A stretch of 64,000 nucleotides of DNA from PALSA-911 sp963743035 (lineage in GTDB: Bacteria; Pseudomonadota; Alphaproteobacteria; Acetobacterales; Acetobacteraceae). Below are positions 37,486 through 48,135 of the stretch, in pieces. Made by a program: the position numbers and the translations under genes. The notes beneath the pieces are model-generated. The model had not been told where the DNA came from. It was given only the letters and a program-made list of their open reading frames with translations, and ran no database searches. Positions within the stretch are counted from its first letter, which is position 1. Every line of letters begins with the position of its first letter. The DNA is taken from NCBI GenBank assembly GCA_963743035.1, contig CAVUOB010000008.1, positions 62,001-126,000 of the forward strand, given 5' to 3'.

Positions 37486-38784
37486 GCGCATCGGCGGAAG
37501 TTGTAGAAAGCGCGCGTGTAGAGGGCATCGTCGCCCGGCTGCACGGGCTGCATCCCAGGCTGATCGACCTCAGCCTGGACCGGCTGCTGTCGTTGCTGGC
37601 GAAACTGGGCCATCCGGAGCTGCGCCTGCCGCCGGTGGTCCATGTCGCCGGCACCAACGGCAAGGGCAGCACCTGCGCCTTCCTGCGCGCCATCGGCGAG
37701 GCGGCGGGGATGCGCGTGCATGTCTATACCTCGCCGCATCTGGTCCGCTTCAACGAACGCATCCGCATCGCCGGCGAACTGGTGTCCGATGCGGCGCTGG
37801 CGGACGCGCTGGAGCATGTCGAACGCGTGAACGACGGCGCGCCGATCACCGTGTTCGAGGTGATCACCGCGGTCGCGCTCCATCTGTTCGCCGAGCACCC
37901 GGCCGAGCTCTGCGTGCTGGAGGTCGGCCTCGGCGGGCGCGGCGACGCCACCAACGTGATCGCCCGGCCGGCCGCCTCCGCCATCACCTCGATCTCGCTC
38001 GATCATCGCGAATTGCTGGGCGACACGCTCGCCGCGATCGCGGCGGAGAAGGCGGGGATCCTGAAGCCCGGCGTGCCCGTCGCCATCGGCGCGCAGCCGC
38101 CGGAGGCGCTCGACACGCTGCTGGCGCTTGCGGCAGGCGCGCGCGCGCCGGTGGCGCTGCGCGGCCGGGACTGGCGGATCGAACCGGCTGGCGCCGGCTT
38201 GCGCTACAGCGACGCCCGGGGCGCGCTGGACCTGCCCGCGCCGTCGCTGCCGGGCGCGCACCAGATCGACAATGCCGGCATCGCCATCGCCGCGCTGCGG
38301 GCCTCCTCCCTGGCATTGGCCGGGCGCGCCTACGGCGCCGGGGTGGCCAGCGCGCAATGGCCGGCGCGGCTGCAGCGCCTGACCGGGCGGCTGGCCGCTG
38401 CCTTGCCGGAGGGCTGGGAGCTTTGGCTCGACGGCGGCCACAACCCCGGCGCCGGCCTGGTGCTGGCGGAGCATCTCGCCGGCTGGTCCGACCGCCCGGC
38501 GCATCTGATCATCGGCATGAAGCAGGCCAAGGACTCCGCCGCCATCGCTGCGTCCGCTGCTGGCGCATGCGACCAGCATCTGGGCGGTCGCCGAGCCCGG
38601 CCAGCATCTGGCGCTGCCGGTGGAGGCCATCGTCGCCGCGTCCGGCGGCGTGGCCCAGGAAGGCCCCACCATCGCCGCGGCGCTGGCGAAAATCCCCCGC
38701 GGGACCGGCCCCGCGCGGGTGCTGATCTGCGGCAGCCTGTACCTGGCCGGCGAAGTGCTGAAGCTGGATGGCTGGAAGGGATAG
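37482..38784 (+). CDS. folC: folylpolyglutamate/dihydrofolate synthase, one +1 frameshift
   Basis: Starts GTG 37482, overlapping the accD stop (GTGA). Mur-ligase-like ATP site VAGTNGKGSTCAFL, TSPHLVRFNERI, and the metal/phosphate strings LEVGLGGRGDATN and DGGHNPGAG. After KQAKDSAA the frame jumps; removing one base in 38544-38547 gives LRPLLAHATSIW and the normal C-terminal half to LKLDGWKG. About 433 residues repaired. Adds glutamates to folates. accD-folC linkage is standard. Confidence 0.9.
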
Positions 38785-38803
38785 GCGACACGGGAGGTGC
38801 GCC

Positions 38804-39019
38804 TGTCTGATCCTTGATTGTGCTTGCGTCCGTCCGGCCGGCGTCAACCCCGAGCCGCGCAAGCGCGCGGGCGCTACGCGCGGGTTGACCCCGGCCGGAC
38901 GGACGAAGCGAGGGCGATGATCAGACAAGGCCGAGAGCTGCGCATTTCCGGCTTGCTTCGATCCCAAGCCAGTTGCCGGCCGGCCCGGCCGGACAATCCG
39001 GAATCGAGGCAGCCATCGG
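38804..39019. repeat. dispersed ~220-bp repeat, copy R1 (inverted relative to R2)
   Basis: Fills the folC(+)/MFS(-) convergent gap. Its reverse complement matches 48136-48360 at both ends: GCTGCCTCGATTCC-GATTGTCCGGCC on one side and GGACGCA-GCACAATCA on the other. It carries a 47-nt hairpin core at 38843-38889 flanked by inverted CCGTCCGGCCGG/CCGGCCGGACGG, and an empty counterpart of the slot that is filled in R2. No gene. Confidence 0.8.
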
Positions 39020-39025
39020 GCCTAC

Positions 39026-40187
39026 CTAGGAACGCCCCACCCGCCACAGCGGCACCAGGCAGAAGAACGCCAGCAGCCCGGCCACGCCGATGCCGCCCAG
39101 CACATGGGACGCGGGCCACACCGCCATCAGCGGCGCGATCAATGCCGGCGCCGCCGCCTGCACCAGCAGCGTCGGCAGGGCGATCTGGCCAAGCCGCGTC
39201 GCATAGCCGCGCGGGCCGAACAGCACCATCGGCAGCACCCCGCGGCTGATCGTCACGATGCCGCCGCTGATGCCCCAGGCCAGCGCGAACGCCGCCGCCG
39301 GCGCGCCCAGCAGCAACGCCAGCACGCCGAGCGGCAGCAGCAGCGCGCCGATCAGCGAGGTCGTCATCGGCGAGACATTGCGGCCGAAGAACCACTCCAG
39401 GATGCGCGCGCCAACCTGCGCCGGCCCGATCAGCGCCAGCGCCGCCACCGCGCCGGCGGCCGACAGGCCGACGCCCTGCATCAGCGCCAGGGAATGCACC
39501 GAGAACGCCGTGGTCATCGCCGAGCGGATCGAAAAGAACAGCGCCAGCAGCACGAACATCCAGACCATGCCGCGCGGCAAGGCGTCCGAGGTCCGCTCCT
39601 CGCTGCCCGAAGCCGGGGCCGGCGCGGGCGCTGGCGCGGGGAATGAGCCAGAGCTCCAGCGGCAGGTTCACCGCAAGATTGACCGCGGCGTAGATCAGCA
39701 GCGTCTCCCGCCAGCCGGCCAGCTCGACCAGCCAGCCCATCGACCAGCCGATCGAGGACGCGAACCCGCCGATCAGCGTCACGCCGACGATGGTGGGCCG
39801 GGAGGCCGCGCCGAGCAGCCGGCCGATGGTGGCGAAGGCGGCGTCGTACAGCCCCAGCGCCATGCCGATGCCCATCAGGGTCCAGGCCGCGTACCAGCCG
39901 GCCAGGTTCGGCACCGCCGCCATCAGCGCCAGGCCGGCGGCCAGTACCACGGACCCGGCGGCCAGCACCTCCCGCCCGCCGATGCGCTCGATCAGCCGGC
40001 CGATGCGCGGCGCGGCCATCCCGTTGACCAGCAGCGCCCAGGAGAAGCCGCCCAGCAGCACCGTGGGCGAGGCGTGCATGGACGCGGCCACCGCGCCGAT
40101 GACGATCGAGGGCAGGTAATAGGTGGTGACATAGGCCAGCGTCTGGGTGAACCCGATGACCAGAGCAAGCCGATGGGTCGGTGTCAT
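39026..40187 (-). CDS. MFS transporter, one +1 frameshift
   Basis: ATG 40187; MTPTHRLALVIGFTQTLAYVTTYYLPSIVIGAV opens the first helix. After LPLELWLIPRA the frame changes; dropping one G of 39638-39641 connects to an Ala/Pro linker and then PRGMVWMFVLLALFFSIRSAMTTAFS. Repaired, it has ~12 transmembrane helices and ~386 residues. The linker is the central cytoplasmic loop. Substrate unknown. Minus strand, convergent with folC. Confidence 0.78.
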
Positions 40188-40211
40188 CGGCGGCTCCCGG
40201 TGCGGGACGCG

Positions 40212-40979
40212 CTAGCCCCGGGCCTCGCCGATCGCCGGCAGCTCGTCGGTCATGCCGGCCAGCACTTCCGCGACATGGCGGGCCTGGATGGCGCTGCCCT
40301 CCCGCTTCAGCCGGCCGGCGATGTTCAGCAGGCAGCCCAGATCCCCGGCCAGCACCGTGGCGGCGCCGGTCGCGGCGATGTCGGCGGTCTTGTCGGAGAC
40401 CATGCGCACGGAGATGTCGGGGTATTTCACGCAGAACGTGCCGCCGAAGCCGCAGCAGATCTCCGGCTCCTTCATCTCCGCGACGGTCGCGCCCATCGCC
40501 GCCAGCAGCCGGCGCGGCTGCTGCTTGACGCCGAGCTCGCGCAGGCCCGAGCAGCTGTCGTGATAGGTGAAGGTTTCCGCCGTCTTCGCCGCCACATGGT
40601 CGATGCCGAGCACGTCGGTCAGGAACGACACCAGTTCGTAGGTCTTCGCCGCCAGCGCGTCGGCGCGGGCGCGCAGATTGGGGTCGTCGTCGAACAGATG
40701 CGGCAGATGATGGCGCAGCATCCCGCCGCAGGAGCCGGAGGGAACCACGACGTAGTCATAGCCGATGAACGCATCGACGATGCCGGCGCACAGCTCGCGC
40801 GCCGTCTCGCGGTCGCCGGTGTTGTAGGCCGGCTGGCCGCAGCAGGTCTGCGCCCGCGGCACCTCCACCCGGCAGCCGGCCTGCTCCAGCAGCCGGATCG
40901 CGGCGAAGCCGACCGAGGGACGATGCAGGTCCACCAGGCAGGTGACGAACAGGGCGACGCGAATTTCGTCTTGGGGCAT
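40212..40979 (-). CDS. LutA/GlcF-like (Fe-S)-binding protein
   Basis: 255 residues. Two CCG domains: RAQTCCGQPAYN at ~42-53 and EICCGFGGTFCVKYPD at ~175-190, plus TYHDSCSGLRELGVKQQPRRLL. This is the LutA/YkgE type of lactate-utilisation subunit, but lutB and lutC are not adjacent. Likely an electron-transfer or heterodisulfide-reductase-like component; the partner is unknown. Confidence 0.85.
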   Translation of the reverse strand: MPQDEIRVALFVTCLVDLHRPSVGFAAIRLLEQAGCRVEVPRAQTCCGQPAYNTGDRETARELCAGIVDAFIGYDYVVVPSGSCGGMLRHHLPHLFDDDPNLRARADALAAKTYELVSFLTDVLGIDHVAAKTAETFTYHDSCSGLRELGVKQQPRRLLAAMGATVAEMKEPEICCGFGGTFCVKYPDISVRMVSDKTADIAATGAATVLAGDLGCLLNIAGRLKREGSAIQARHVAEVLAGMTDELPAIGEARG

Positions 40980-40984
40980 GCGGA

Positions 40985-41788
40985 TCAATCTATGACTGTG
41001 CCGTCGCGGAGGCCAGCCAGTCTTTCCCGCGCGATGGCGAGATAGGTCGGGTCGAGTTCGATGCCGATGCCGCGCGCCCCCTCCAGCGCCGCCGCGACCA
41101 CCGTGGTGCCGGTGCCCATGAACGGGTCCAGCACGACGGCGTCCGGCTTGCCGTGCAGGCGGATGCACCAGCGCGGCAGCGCCACCGGGAAGGTGCTGGG
41201 ATGGTGGAATTTCTGCGCCTTGCTCTTCACCGTCTCATACGGAATGAACCAGGTGTTGCCGCGGCACCGCAGATCCTGGGCGTGGCCGCGCCGGGCGATG
41301 TTGGACTTGTCCTTGAACGGCACGCCGATCGCCAGCCGGTCCAGCTTCACCTGGCCGCTCAGGGTCAGGTGGAAGATGTGCTCGTGATTGTGGTGCAGGA
41401 AGCGCTGGCCGCCGACCGGCTTGAAATGCCCGACCGAATCCTCGGCGACCGCCACCGACTTGATCCAGGTGATGTGGTTCTGCAGCACGAACAGCTTGCG
41501 CAGCTGCACGATCAGCTCGAACGGCAGCCAGGGCGCGGTGGAGGAGCCGGTGATGTTCAGGAAGAACGACGCATCCGGCGCCATCACCCGCCGCACCTGC
41601 TCGGCGACGCCGAACAGCCATTCCAGATAGGCCTGCTCGGCCAGCCGGTCGCTGTAGCTGCGATAGGCGATGCCGAGATTGTACGGCGGGGAGGTCACGA
41701 CCACGTCGACCGATCCCGCCGCCAGGCCGGGCAGCACCGTCAGGCAGTCGCCCTGGAAAAGCTGGTGCGGGCCGGGTGCGGCATCCAC
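40985..41788 (-). CDS. orphan beta-class DNA methyltransferase (N6-adenine or N4-cytosine)
   Basis: 267 residues from GTG 41788. Catalytic motif IV TSPPYNLG at 32-39 precedes the SAM-binding DPFMGTGTT at 221-229, the motif order of beta-class amino-methyltransferases. The TSPPY variant fits m4C or m6A. No restriction endonuclease or specificity gene is near, and it lacks the C-terminal extension of the longer cell-cycle methylase CcrM. Target site unknown. It starts 3 nt after the mltA stop; the ribosome-binding site is weak. Confidence 0.85.
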   Translation of the reverse strand: MDAAPGPHQLFQGDCLTVLPGLAAGSVDVVVTSPPYNLGIAYRSYSDRLAEQAYLEWLFGVAEQVRRVMAPDASFFLNITGSSTAPWLPFELIVQLRKLFVLQNHITWIKSVAVAEDSVGHFKPVGGQRFLHHNHEHIFHLTLSGQVKLDRLAIGVPFKDKSNIARRGHAQDLRCRGNTWFIPYETVKSKAQKFHHPSTFPVALPRWCIRLHGKPDAVVLDPFMGTGTTVVAAALEGARGIGIELDPTYLAIARERLAGLRDGTVID

Positions 41789-41791
41789 CGG

Positions 41792-43003
41792 CTAGGACGC
41801 CGGCAGGGCACGTGGCAGCAGCAGCCAGGCGCGGCCGGTCTGGCGCATCTTGCCGGCGCTGTCCTCGGCGTCCGGACCCCAGCCAAAGAACAGATCCCCG
41901 CGCAGCGCCCCCTTGATGGCGCTGCCGGTGTCCTGCGCCAGGGTCAACCGGTCGAGCGGCGCCGAGGTCAGCGGGTCCGTGGTCGCCACGAACACCGGCA
42001 CGCCGAGCGGCAGCAATTGCGGATCCACCGCCAGCGACCGGCCCGGCGTCAGCGGCACGCCGAACGCGCCCGGCGCGCCCTCGTCGGGCGGCAGTCCCGG
42101 CAATTCGCGGAAGAACACATAGGACGGATTCTCGTTCATCAGCGCCTGCGCCTGGTCCGGATGGGCGGTGAGCCAGGCGCGGATGGTCTGCATCGAGACC
42201 TGGTCGGCCGGGATCTCCCCGCGCTCCGCCAACAACCGGCCGATCGGCACATAGGGCCGGCCGTTCTGGCCGGCATAGCCGACGCGGGCGATGGTCCGGT
42301 TGGACAGCCGCACCCGTCCGGAGCCCTGCACCTGCAGGAAGAAGGCCTCCGCCGGATCGGCCAGCCAGAACAGCTCCAGGCCGCGACCGCCCAGCGCGCC
42401 GGCCTGGATCTGGGCACGGTCGTAGTATGGCACCAGCTGGCCGTCGCTCATGCGCCCGATCACTTTGCGCCCGGGTGCCGGCACGGCGGCGGAAGATGCA
42501 TCCGGAGCGGGCGGCGCATCGGCCTGCACGAGGTCGCCGGGCAGCGCCAGAATCGGGGTCTGGAAGGCGCCGCCGCGTCGGCGGGAACCTTGCACCTCGG
42601 GCTCGTAATAGCCGGTGAACAGCGCGTCGGCGCTGGCGTTCACCGTCATCGCATAGGGCTGGAAATTGGCTTCGAAGAAGGCGCGCGCGCCGGCATCGTC
42701 GTTCCGGCGCAACTGCTCGGCCGCGGCGCAGAGGCTGGCCCATTGCCCGGCGGTGCCGGCCAGGCGGGCCGCGTCGCCGGCGCCGCCCAGCGCTTGGCCC
42801 GGCGGCAGCTCGGCCAGGCCGCCGCAACTGCGCAGCAGGGCAGGGACCGCGGCCCAGGCGCGATCGGCGTTCCAGCCGGGCAGGGCGTCGAAGCCGACCG
42901 GGGTCAGGGTTGCGGGCTGGGGACCGGAGGGCTGCACGCAGCCGGCGAGGCACAGCATGGCTGCGCCCATCGCCGCGCAGCGGGCCAGGAGAGAGGTCAG
43001 CAA
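41792..43003 (-). CDS. mltA: membrane-bound lytic murein transglycosylase A (lipoprotein)
   Basis: ~403 residues from TTG 43003; starts at 43051 (GTG) or 42970 (ATG) are also possible. A lipobox LAGC follows a hydrophobic segment. MltA strings: FTGYYEPEV, SGRVRLSNRTIARVGYAGQNGRPYVPIGRLL, NPSYVFFRE, RSLAVDPQLLPLGVPVFV and the 3D-domain DTGSAIKGALRGDLFFG with catalytic Asp. Cleaves peptidoglycan to 1,6-anhydro products. Adjacent to the Tim44-like gene, a common alphaproteobacterial pairing. Confidence 0.9.
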   Translation of the reverse strand: MLTSLLARCAAMGAAMLCLAGCVQPSGPQPATLTPVGFDALPGWNADRAWAAVPALLRSCGGLAELPPGQALGGAGDAARLAGTAGQWASLCAAAEQLRRNDDAGARAFFEANFQPYAMTVNASADALFTGYYEPEVQGSRRRGGAFQTPILALPGDLVQADAPPAPDASSAAVPAPGRKVIGRMSDGQLVPYYDRAQIQAGALGGRGLELFWLADPAEAFFLQVQGSGRVRLSNRTIARVGYAGQNGRPYVPIGRLLAERGEIPADQVSMQTIRAWLTAHPDQAQALMNENPSYVFFRELPGLPPDEGAPGAFGVPLTPGRSLAVDPQLLPLGVPVFVATTDPLTSAPLDRLTLAQDTGSAIKGALRGDLFFGWGPDAEDSAGKMRQTGRAWLLLPRALPAS

Positions 43004-43010
43004 GATGTGA

Positions 43011-43676
43011 TCAAGCCGAGCTGGCAGCGCCCAGGCGCCAGGTGGGGTCACGCCCGCTCAGGTCGCGCTCGAAGCTCCAGAGGTCCACCAGCTCGGTCAC
43101 CGCGTCGGTGCCGGCCACCGGATTGCCGTTGGTGTCGCGGGTCAGGCTGATCTGGTCGGAGACGAAGCGGACCGTCAGCTTGGCGGTGTTGCCGCTCAGC
43201 TCCGCCTGCTCGATCGTCGCCGACTGGATCGCGCGCACTTCGCTGACCTGGGTCTGGCCGGCGGCCTCGCGCAGGGAGATCGCGTTGTCGAAGGCGCCGT
43301 AGGTGGCGTCGGCCAGCAGCGGGCGCAGCGTCGCGCGGTCGCCCTTGGCGAAGGCGTCGACGATGATGCGGAACGCCTGCTCCGCGCCGTTCAGAAAGGC
43401 GCCGGGCTCGAAGCCGGGGTCGATGCCGCGCATGCGCGCCAGCGTCTGGCCGACCGGGCTCGCCGGGTCGGGCAGCACGCGGGCGGCGGCCGGGGCCACC
43501 GGCTCGGCGCGGCCCTCGATCACCGGCGCCGCGGTCGAGGCCGGCGGCTGGTAGGGCGCCGGCGGCCGCTCATAGCCGGTGCGCCGGCCCAGGATGCTGC
43601 GCAACCGCAGCACCAAAAAAAGCGCGATCATCCCGAACAGGATCAGGTCAATCGGAAATCCGCCACCGCCGTCCAT
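43011..43676 (-). CDS. Tim44/TimA family inner-membrane protein
   Basis: 221 residues from ATG 43676. One N-terminal transmembrane helix (FPIDLILFGMIALFLVLRL), a Pro/Ala-rich linker, then a Tim44-like domain from ~85: DPGFEPGAFLNGAEQAFRIIVDAFAKGDRATLRPLL and VTELVDLWSFERDLSGRDPTWRLGA. Bacterial relatives of mitochondrial import component Tim44; here near SecB and MltA, as in many alphaproteobacteria. Possibly envelope protein targeting. Confidence 0.9.
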   Translation of the reverse strand: MDGGGGFPIDLILFGMIALFLVLRLRSILGRRTGYERPPAPYQPPASTAAPVIEGRAEPVAPAAARVLPDPASPVGQTLARMRGIDPGFEPGAFLNGAEQAFRIIVDAFAKGDRATLRPLLADATYGAFDNAISLREAAGQTQVSEVRAIQSATIEQAELSGNTAKLTVRFVSDQISLTRDTNGNPVAGTDAVTELVDLWSFERDLSGRDPTWRLGAASSA

Positions 43677-43829
43677 GTGTCTCACTCCATTCGGCACCAG
43701 ACATAGGCGGCTGGCGCGTTCCAGACAACAACATAGACAAAAACACATGTTACGGGCGCGCCGCCGGGGGCGGGCGCAGATTGCCCGGCTGGGATTGCGG
43801 ACCCTCGGGCCGGCGGCTATCTGCAGCCT

Positions 43830-44384
43830 ATGATCCTGCTCCGACATGGCCAGAGCGAATTCAACCTGCATTTCTCCGCCACCCGCCGCGATCCGGGCAT
43901 CGTCGACCCGCGGCTGACCCCGCTCGGCCACGAGCAGGCGGAGGCGGCGGCCAAGGCGCTGCGCCACGAGGGCATCCGGCGCATCATCACCTCCCCCTAT
44001 ACCCGCGCGCTGCAGACCGTCGAGCCCGTCGCGCGCGCGCTCGGCGTGCCGGTGCTGGTGCACCCGGTCGTGCGCGAGCGCTACAAATTCGCCTGCGACA
44101 TCGGCACCCCGCGCATCGAGCTGGAGCGCGCCTGGCCGCACCGCGATTTCTCCGGCATCGACGAGGTGTGGTGGCCGGCGATCGAGGAGCCGGCGGCCTC
44201 GATCATCGACCGCGCCCGGCTGTTCCGGGCCGAGATGTCGGCGCTGCACGACTGGTCCGACACGCTGGTGGTCAGCCATTGGGGCTTCATCCTGTCGATG
44301 ACCGGCAGCAGCGTCATGAACGGCCAGTGGCTGCGCTGCGATCCCACCCAGCCGGCGCCGGAAGAGATCGTCTGGCGCGCGTGA
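43830..44384 (+). CDS. histidine phosphatase family protein
   Basis: 184 residues. Starts MILLRHGQSEFNLHFS, the RHG motif with catalytic His6. RRIITSPYTRALQTVEPVARALG is the second conserved block and VVSHWGF holds the second catalytic His. Phosphoglycerate-mutase-like phosphatase; substrate unknown. Divergent from the Tim44 gene. Confidence 0.87.
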   Translation: MILLRHGQSEFNLHFSATRRDPGIVDPRLTPLGHEQAEAAAKALRHEGIRRIITSPYTRALQTVEPVARALGVPVLVHPVVRERYKFACDIGTPRIELERAWPHRDFSGIDEVWWPAIEEPAASIIDRARLFRAEMSALHDWSDTLVVSHWGFILSMTGSSVMNGQWLRCDPTQPAPEEIVWRA

Positions 44385-44593
44385 CTGGCGCGCGTGAGGC
44401 GCGGCGGACGTGACGCCACGCGGGTAACGCGCCCCGCCTGATCAAGTGCCGGCCTGATGAAGTTTCCAGAAGCGGAACCAGTATATTGCGGCGACAACGC
44501 CGGGCTGCGGATGGCTTTCGACCAGTATCCATGCTACCCGCGCCGCTCGATCGGCCCGAATTTTACGGCCATGCCAGATACACGGAGAACACG

Positions 44594-45136
44594 ATGTCCG
44601 ACGCACAGAACGGCCAGCCGCCCGCCCCCGGGACCGCCGCGCCCCAGACGCCGCCGCTGGTGGTGAACATCCAGTATGTAAAGGACCTGTCCTTCGAGGT
44701 TCCGGGCGCTCCCGCGATCTTCACCCAGCTGAAGGCGAATCCGAGCGTCAACATCAACCTGGACGTCCAGGCCCGGCGCATCCAGGACGGACAGAACGCG
44801 TTCGAGGTGTCGCTGGTCATCCGCGCCGAGGCGCACGAGGCCCCGCCCGCCGATGGCGGCACGCCCAACGCCACCGCCGTGTTCGTCGCCGAACTGACCT
44901 ATTCCGGCGTGTTCACGCTGAGCAACCTGCCCGACAACGCGGTCGAGCCGGTGCTGCTGGTGGAATGCCCGCGCATCCTGTTCCCCTTCGCGCGCAACAT
45001 CCTGGCCGAAGTGACCCGCGACGGCGGCTTCCCGCCGGTGCTGCTGCAGCCGATCGACTTCGTCGCGCTGTGGCAGAGCCGCCGCATGACCACGACCGTC
45101 GGCGGTGTGGCCGCCACGCCTCCGCTCGCCAACTAA
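44594..45136 (+). CDS. secB: protein-export chaperone SecB
   Basis: 180 residues from ATG 44594. IQYVKDLSFEVPGAP, VNINLDVQARRIQDG, FEVSLVIRAEA, AELTYSGVFTL, ECPRILFPFARNILAEVTRDGGFPPVLLQPIDFVALW are all SecB signatures. Tetrameric chaperone that keeps preproteins unfolded and hands them to SecA. The Pro/Ala-rich N terminus is longer than in E. coli. A 209-nt gap upstream holds no other gene. Confidence 0.96.
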   Translation: MSDAQNGQPPAPGTAAPQTPPLVVNIQYVKDLSFEVPGAPAIFTQLKANPSVNINLDVQARRIQDGQNAFEVSLVIRAEAHEAPPADGGTPNATAVFVAELTYSGVFTLSNLPDNAVEPVLLVECPRILFPFARNILAEVTRDGGFPPVLLQPIDFVALWQSRRMTTTVGGVAATPPLAN

Positions 45137-45176
45137 GGGGCTTCGGCGGCACCGCGATCCTCGCCAGGATCATCCG

Positions 45177-46154
45177 ATGAAGCAGCATGATCTCGGACCG
45201 CTGCCCGCCGTCTCCGCCCTCACCCTGGGGGGCGGCGGGATCGGCATGCTGTGGGGCCAGACCACCGAGGCCGAATGCATCGGGGTGGTGCAGGACGCGG
45301 TGGCGGCGGGGATCAACCTGATCGACCTGGCACCGCGCTACGGCGACGGCAAGGCCGAGCTCGTCGTCGGCGCGGCGTTCGCCGGCAAGCTGCCGGACGG
45401 CGTGCGGGTCACCAGCAAGTGCAATCTCGGCGCCACGCCGCCGGCCGGGATCGAGGCGACGCTGCGCGGCTCGATCGAGGCCAGCCTGAAGCGGCTGCGG
45501 CTGTCGAGGCTCGATCTTTTCTTCCTGCATTCCAACGTGGTGCCGGAGGGGCTGGCAGCGGCCAGCCCCGACGGCGCCACGCGCATGACCGCCTATCCCG
45601 TGTTCGTCGATCACGTGCGCCCGCTGTTCGAGCGCTTCGTGGCCGAGGGGCTGATCGGCGCCTGGGGGCTGACCGGCATCGGCCATCCCGACACCATCAT
45701 CCGGCTGCTGCACGAAACCCCGCGCCCGGCGGTGGTGCAGTGCATCGCCAATCTGCTGGACAGCCCCGGCGGGCTGAAATTCTTTGACGGCCCGGCCAGG
45801 CCGCGCGCGGTCATCGCCGCGGCAAGGGCCAATGGCGTCGGCGTGATGGGCATCCGCGCGGTGCAGGCCGGCGCCCTGGCCGCCGCCATCGACCGGCCTC
45901 TGCCGCCCGACCATCCCGAGGTCCGCGACTACGCCCGCGCCGCCGGCTTTCGCGCCATCTGCGACGAACTGGGCGTGAACCCGGCCGTCATCGCGCATCG
46001 CTATGCGCTGGCGCTGGATATCGACACGCTGGTGCTGGGGGTGAAGAACCGGGCCGAGCTGGCCGAATGCATCGCCGCCGCCGAGGCGGGTCCGCTGCCG
46101 GCGGAGATGATGGCCAGGATCGACGCCGCGGTGGACCGCTCCGCCGACGCCTGA
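45177..46154 (+). CDS. aldo/keto reductase
   Basis: 325 residues from ATG 45177. Barrel start VSALTLGGGGIGMLWG, catalytic Asp-Tyr region INLIDLAPRYGDGKAELVVGAA (Asp50, Tyr55), and substrate strand SRLDLFFLHS. The C-terminal DIDTLVLGVKNRAELAECIAAAEAG is the cofactor-binding part. NADPH-dependent carbonyl reductase of unknown substrate. Begins 40 nt after secB. Confidence 0.87.
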   Translation: MKQHDLGPLPAVSALTLGGGGIGMLWGQTTEAECIGVVQDAVAAGINLIDLAPRYGDGKAELVVGAAFAGKLPDGVRVTSKCNLGATPPAGIEATLRGSIEASLKRLRLSRLDLFFLHSNVVPEGLAAASPDGATRMTAYPVFVDHVRPLFERFVAEGLIGAWGLTGIGHPDTIIRLLHETPRPAVVQCIANLLDSPGGLKFFDGPARPRAVIAAARANGVGVMGIRAVQAGALAAAIDRPLPPDHPEVRDYARAAGFRAICDELGVNPAVIAHRYALALDIDTLVLGVKNRAELAECIAAAEAGPLPAEMMARIDAAVDRSADA

Positions 46155-46170
46155 CGTCCCCGCCTGATCC

Positions 46171-46196
46171 CGACATGTGACTCCGATATGTGATTC
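46171..46196. repeat. 13-nt imperfect tandem duplication upstream of leu leader
   Basis: CGACATGTGACTC (46171-46183) is followed directly by CGATATGTGATTC, 11 of 13 identical. Two head-to-tail sites one helical turn apart could be an operator ahead of the leader, or chance. Confidence 0.35.
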
Positions 46197-46230
46197 CGGG
46201 GGCCGCTTGCCTGATCGGCGCAGGCGCGAT

Positions 46231-46350
46231 ATGGATACGCTCATGGCCATCGCCGCGCCCCGTTTCGACCGGACCGACCGCGCTCCCGCGCGCTCCGACG
46301 CGCGCCTCCTCCTCGGCCTCCTGCTTCGACTTACCCGCCCCTGGGCGTGA
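46231..46350 (+). CDS. leuL: leucine-rich leader peptide (leuA attenuation)
   Basis: 39 codons from ATG 46231 (or 35 from ATG 46243) to TGA 46348. Near the end it reads RLLLGLLLRLTRPWA: seven leucine codons within nine positions, including CTC x4, CTG and CTT x2. A leucine-codon run in a short ORF before leuA is the classic sign of ribosome-mediated attenuation. The stop lies 1 nt before the first hairpin arm. The ribosome-binding site is weak. The ORF is too short for standard gene calling. Confidence 0.7.
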   Translation: MDTLMAIAAPRFDRTDRAPARSDARLLLGLLLRLTRPWA

Positions 46351-46351
46351 C

Positions 46352-46428
46352 GCCGCGCGTCTGAACGCCGGCATCGCTCAGGGGGAACCCTGGCACCCGG
46401 CGTGTTCTCACGCGCGGCCGGCCAGGGT
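46352..46428 (+). promoter_or_regulatory. attenuator-like alternative RNA structures before leuA
   Basis: Long stem: GCCGCGCGT (46352-46360) with ACGCGCGGC (46410-46418), GAAC with GTTC and GCCGG with CCGGC inside. An exclusive alternative pairs ACCCTGGC (46387-46394) with GCCAGGGT (46421-46428). Ribosome stalling at the leucine run would cover or free the first arm. No T-run follows, so termination may be Rho-assisted or control may be translational. Confidence 0.55.
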
Positions 46429-46486
46429 AACGGAACCCGGAATAGCGGGATAAAGTCGCAACCAAAATTCTTCGAGGACGACCCAC

Positions 46487-48070
<1,584 letters not shown>

Positions 48071-48084
48071 CCCGGCATGGGTTG

Positions 48085-48108
48085 CCCTCTCCCGTCGGCG
48101 GGAGAGGG
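48085..48108. terminator. hairpin after leuA
   Basis: CCCTCTCCCG (48085-48094) and CGGGAGAGGG (48099-48108) form a 10-bp stem 14 nt after the leuA stop. It is a single-hairpin relative of the REP-like CCCTCTCCCC family. No T-run follows. Confidence 0.55.
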
Positions 48109-48135
48109 AAGCCTGCTTGGCTCAAACGAGGCACT

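Noticed and set aside
46352..46428. Riboswitch before leuA
   Set aside because: No known riboswitch consensus is recognisable, and the leucine-codon run points to attenuation.
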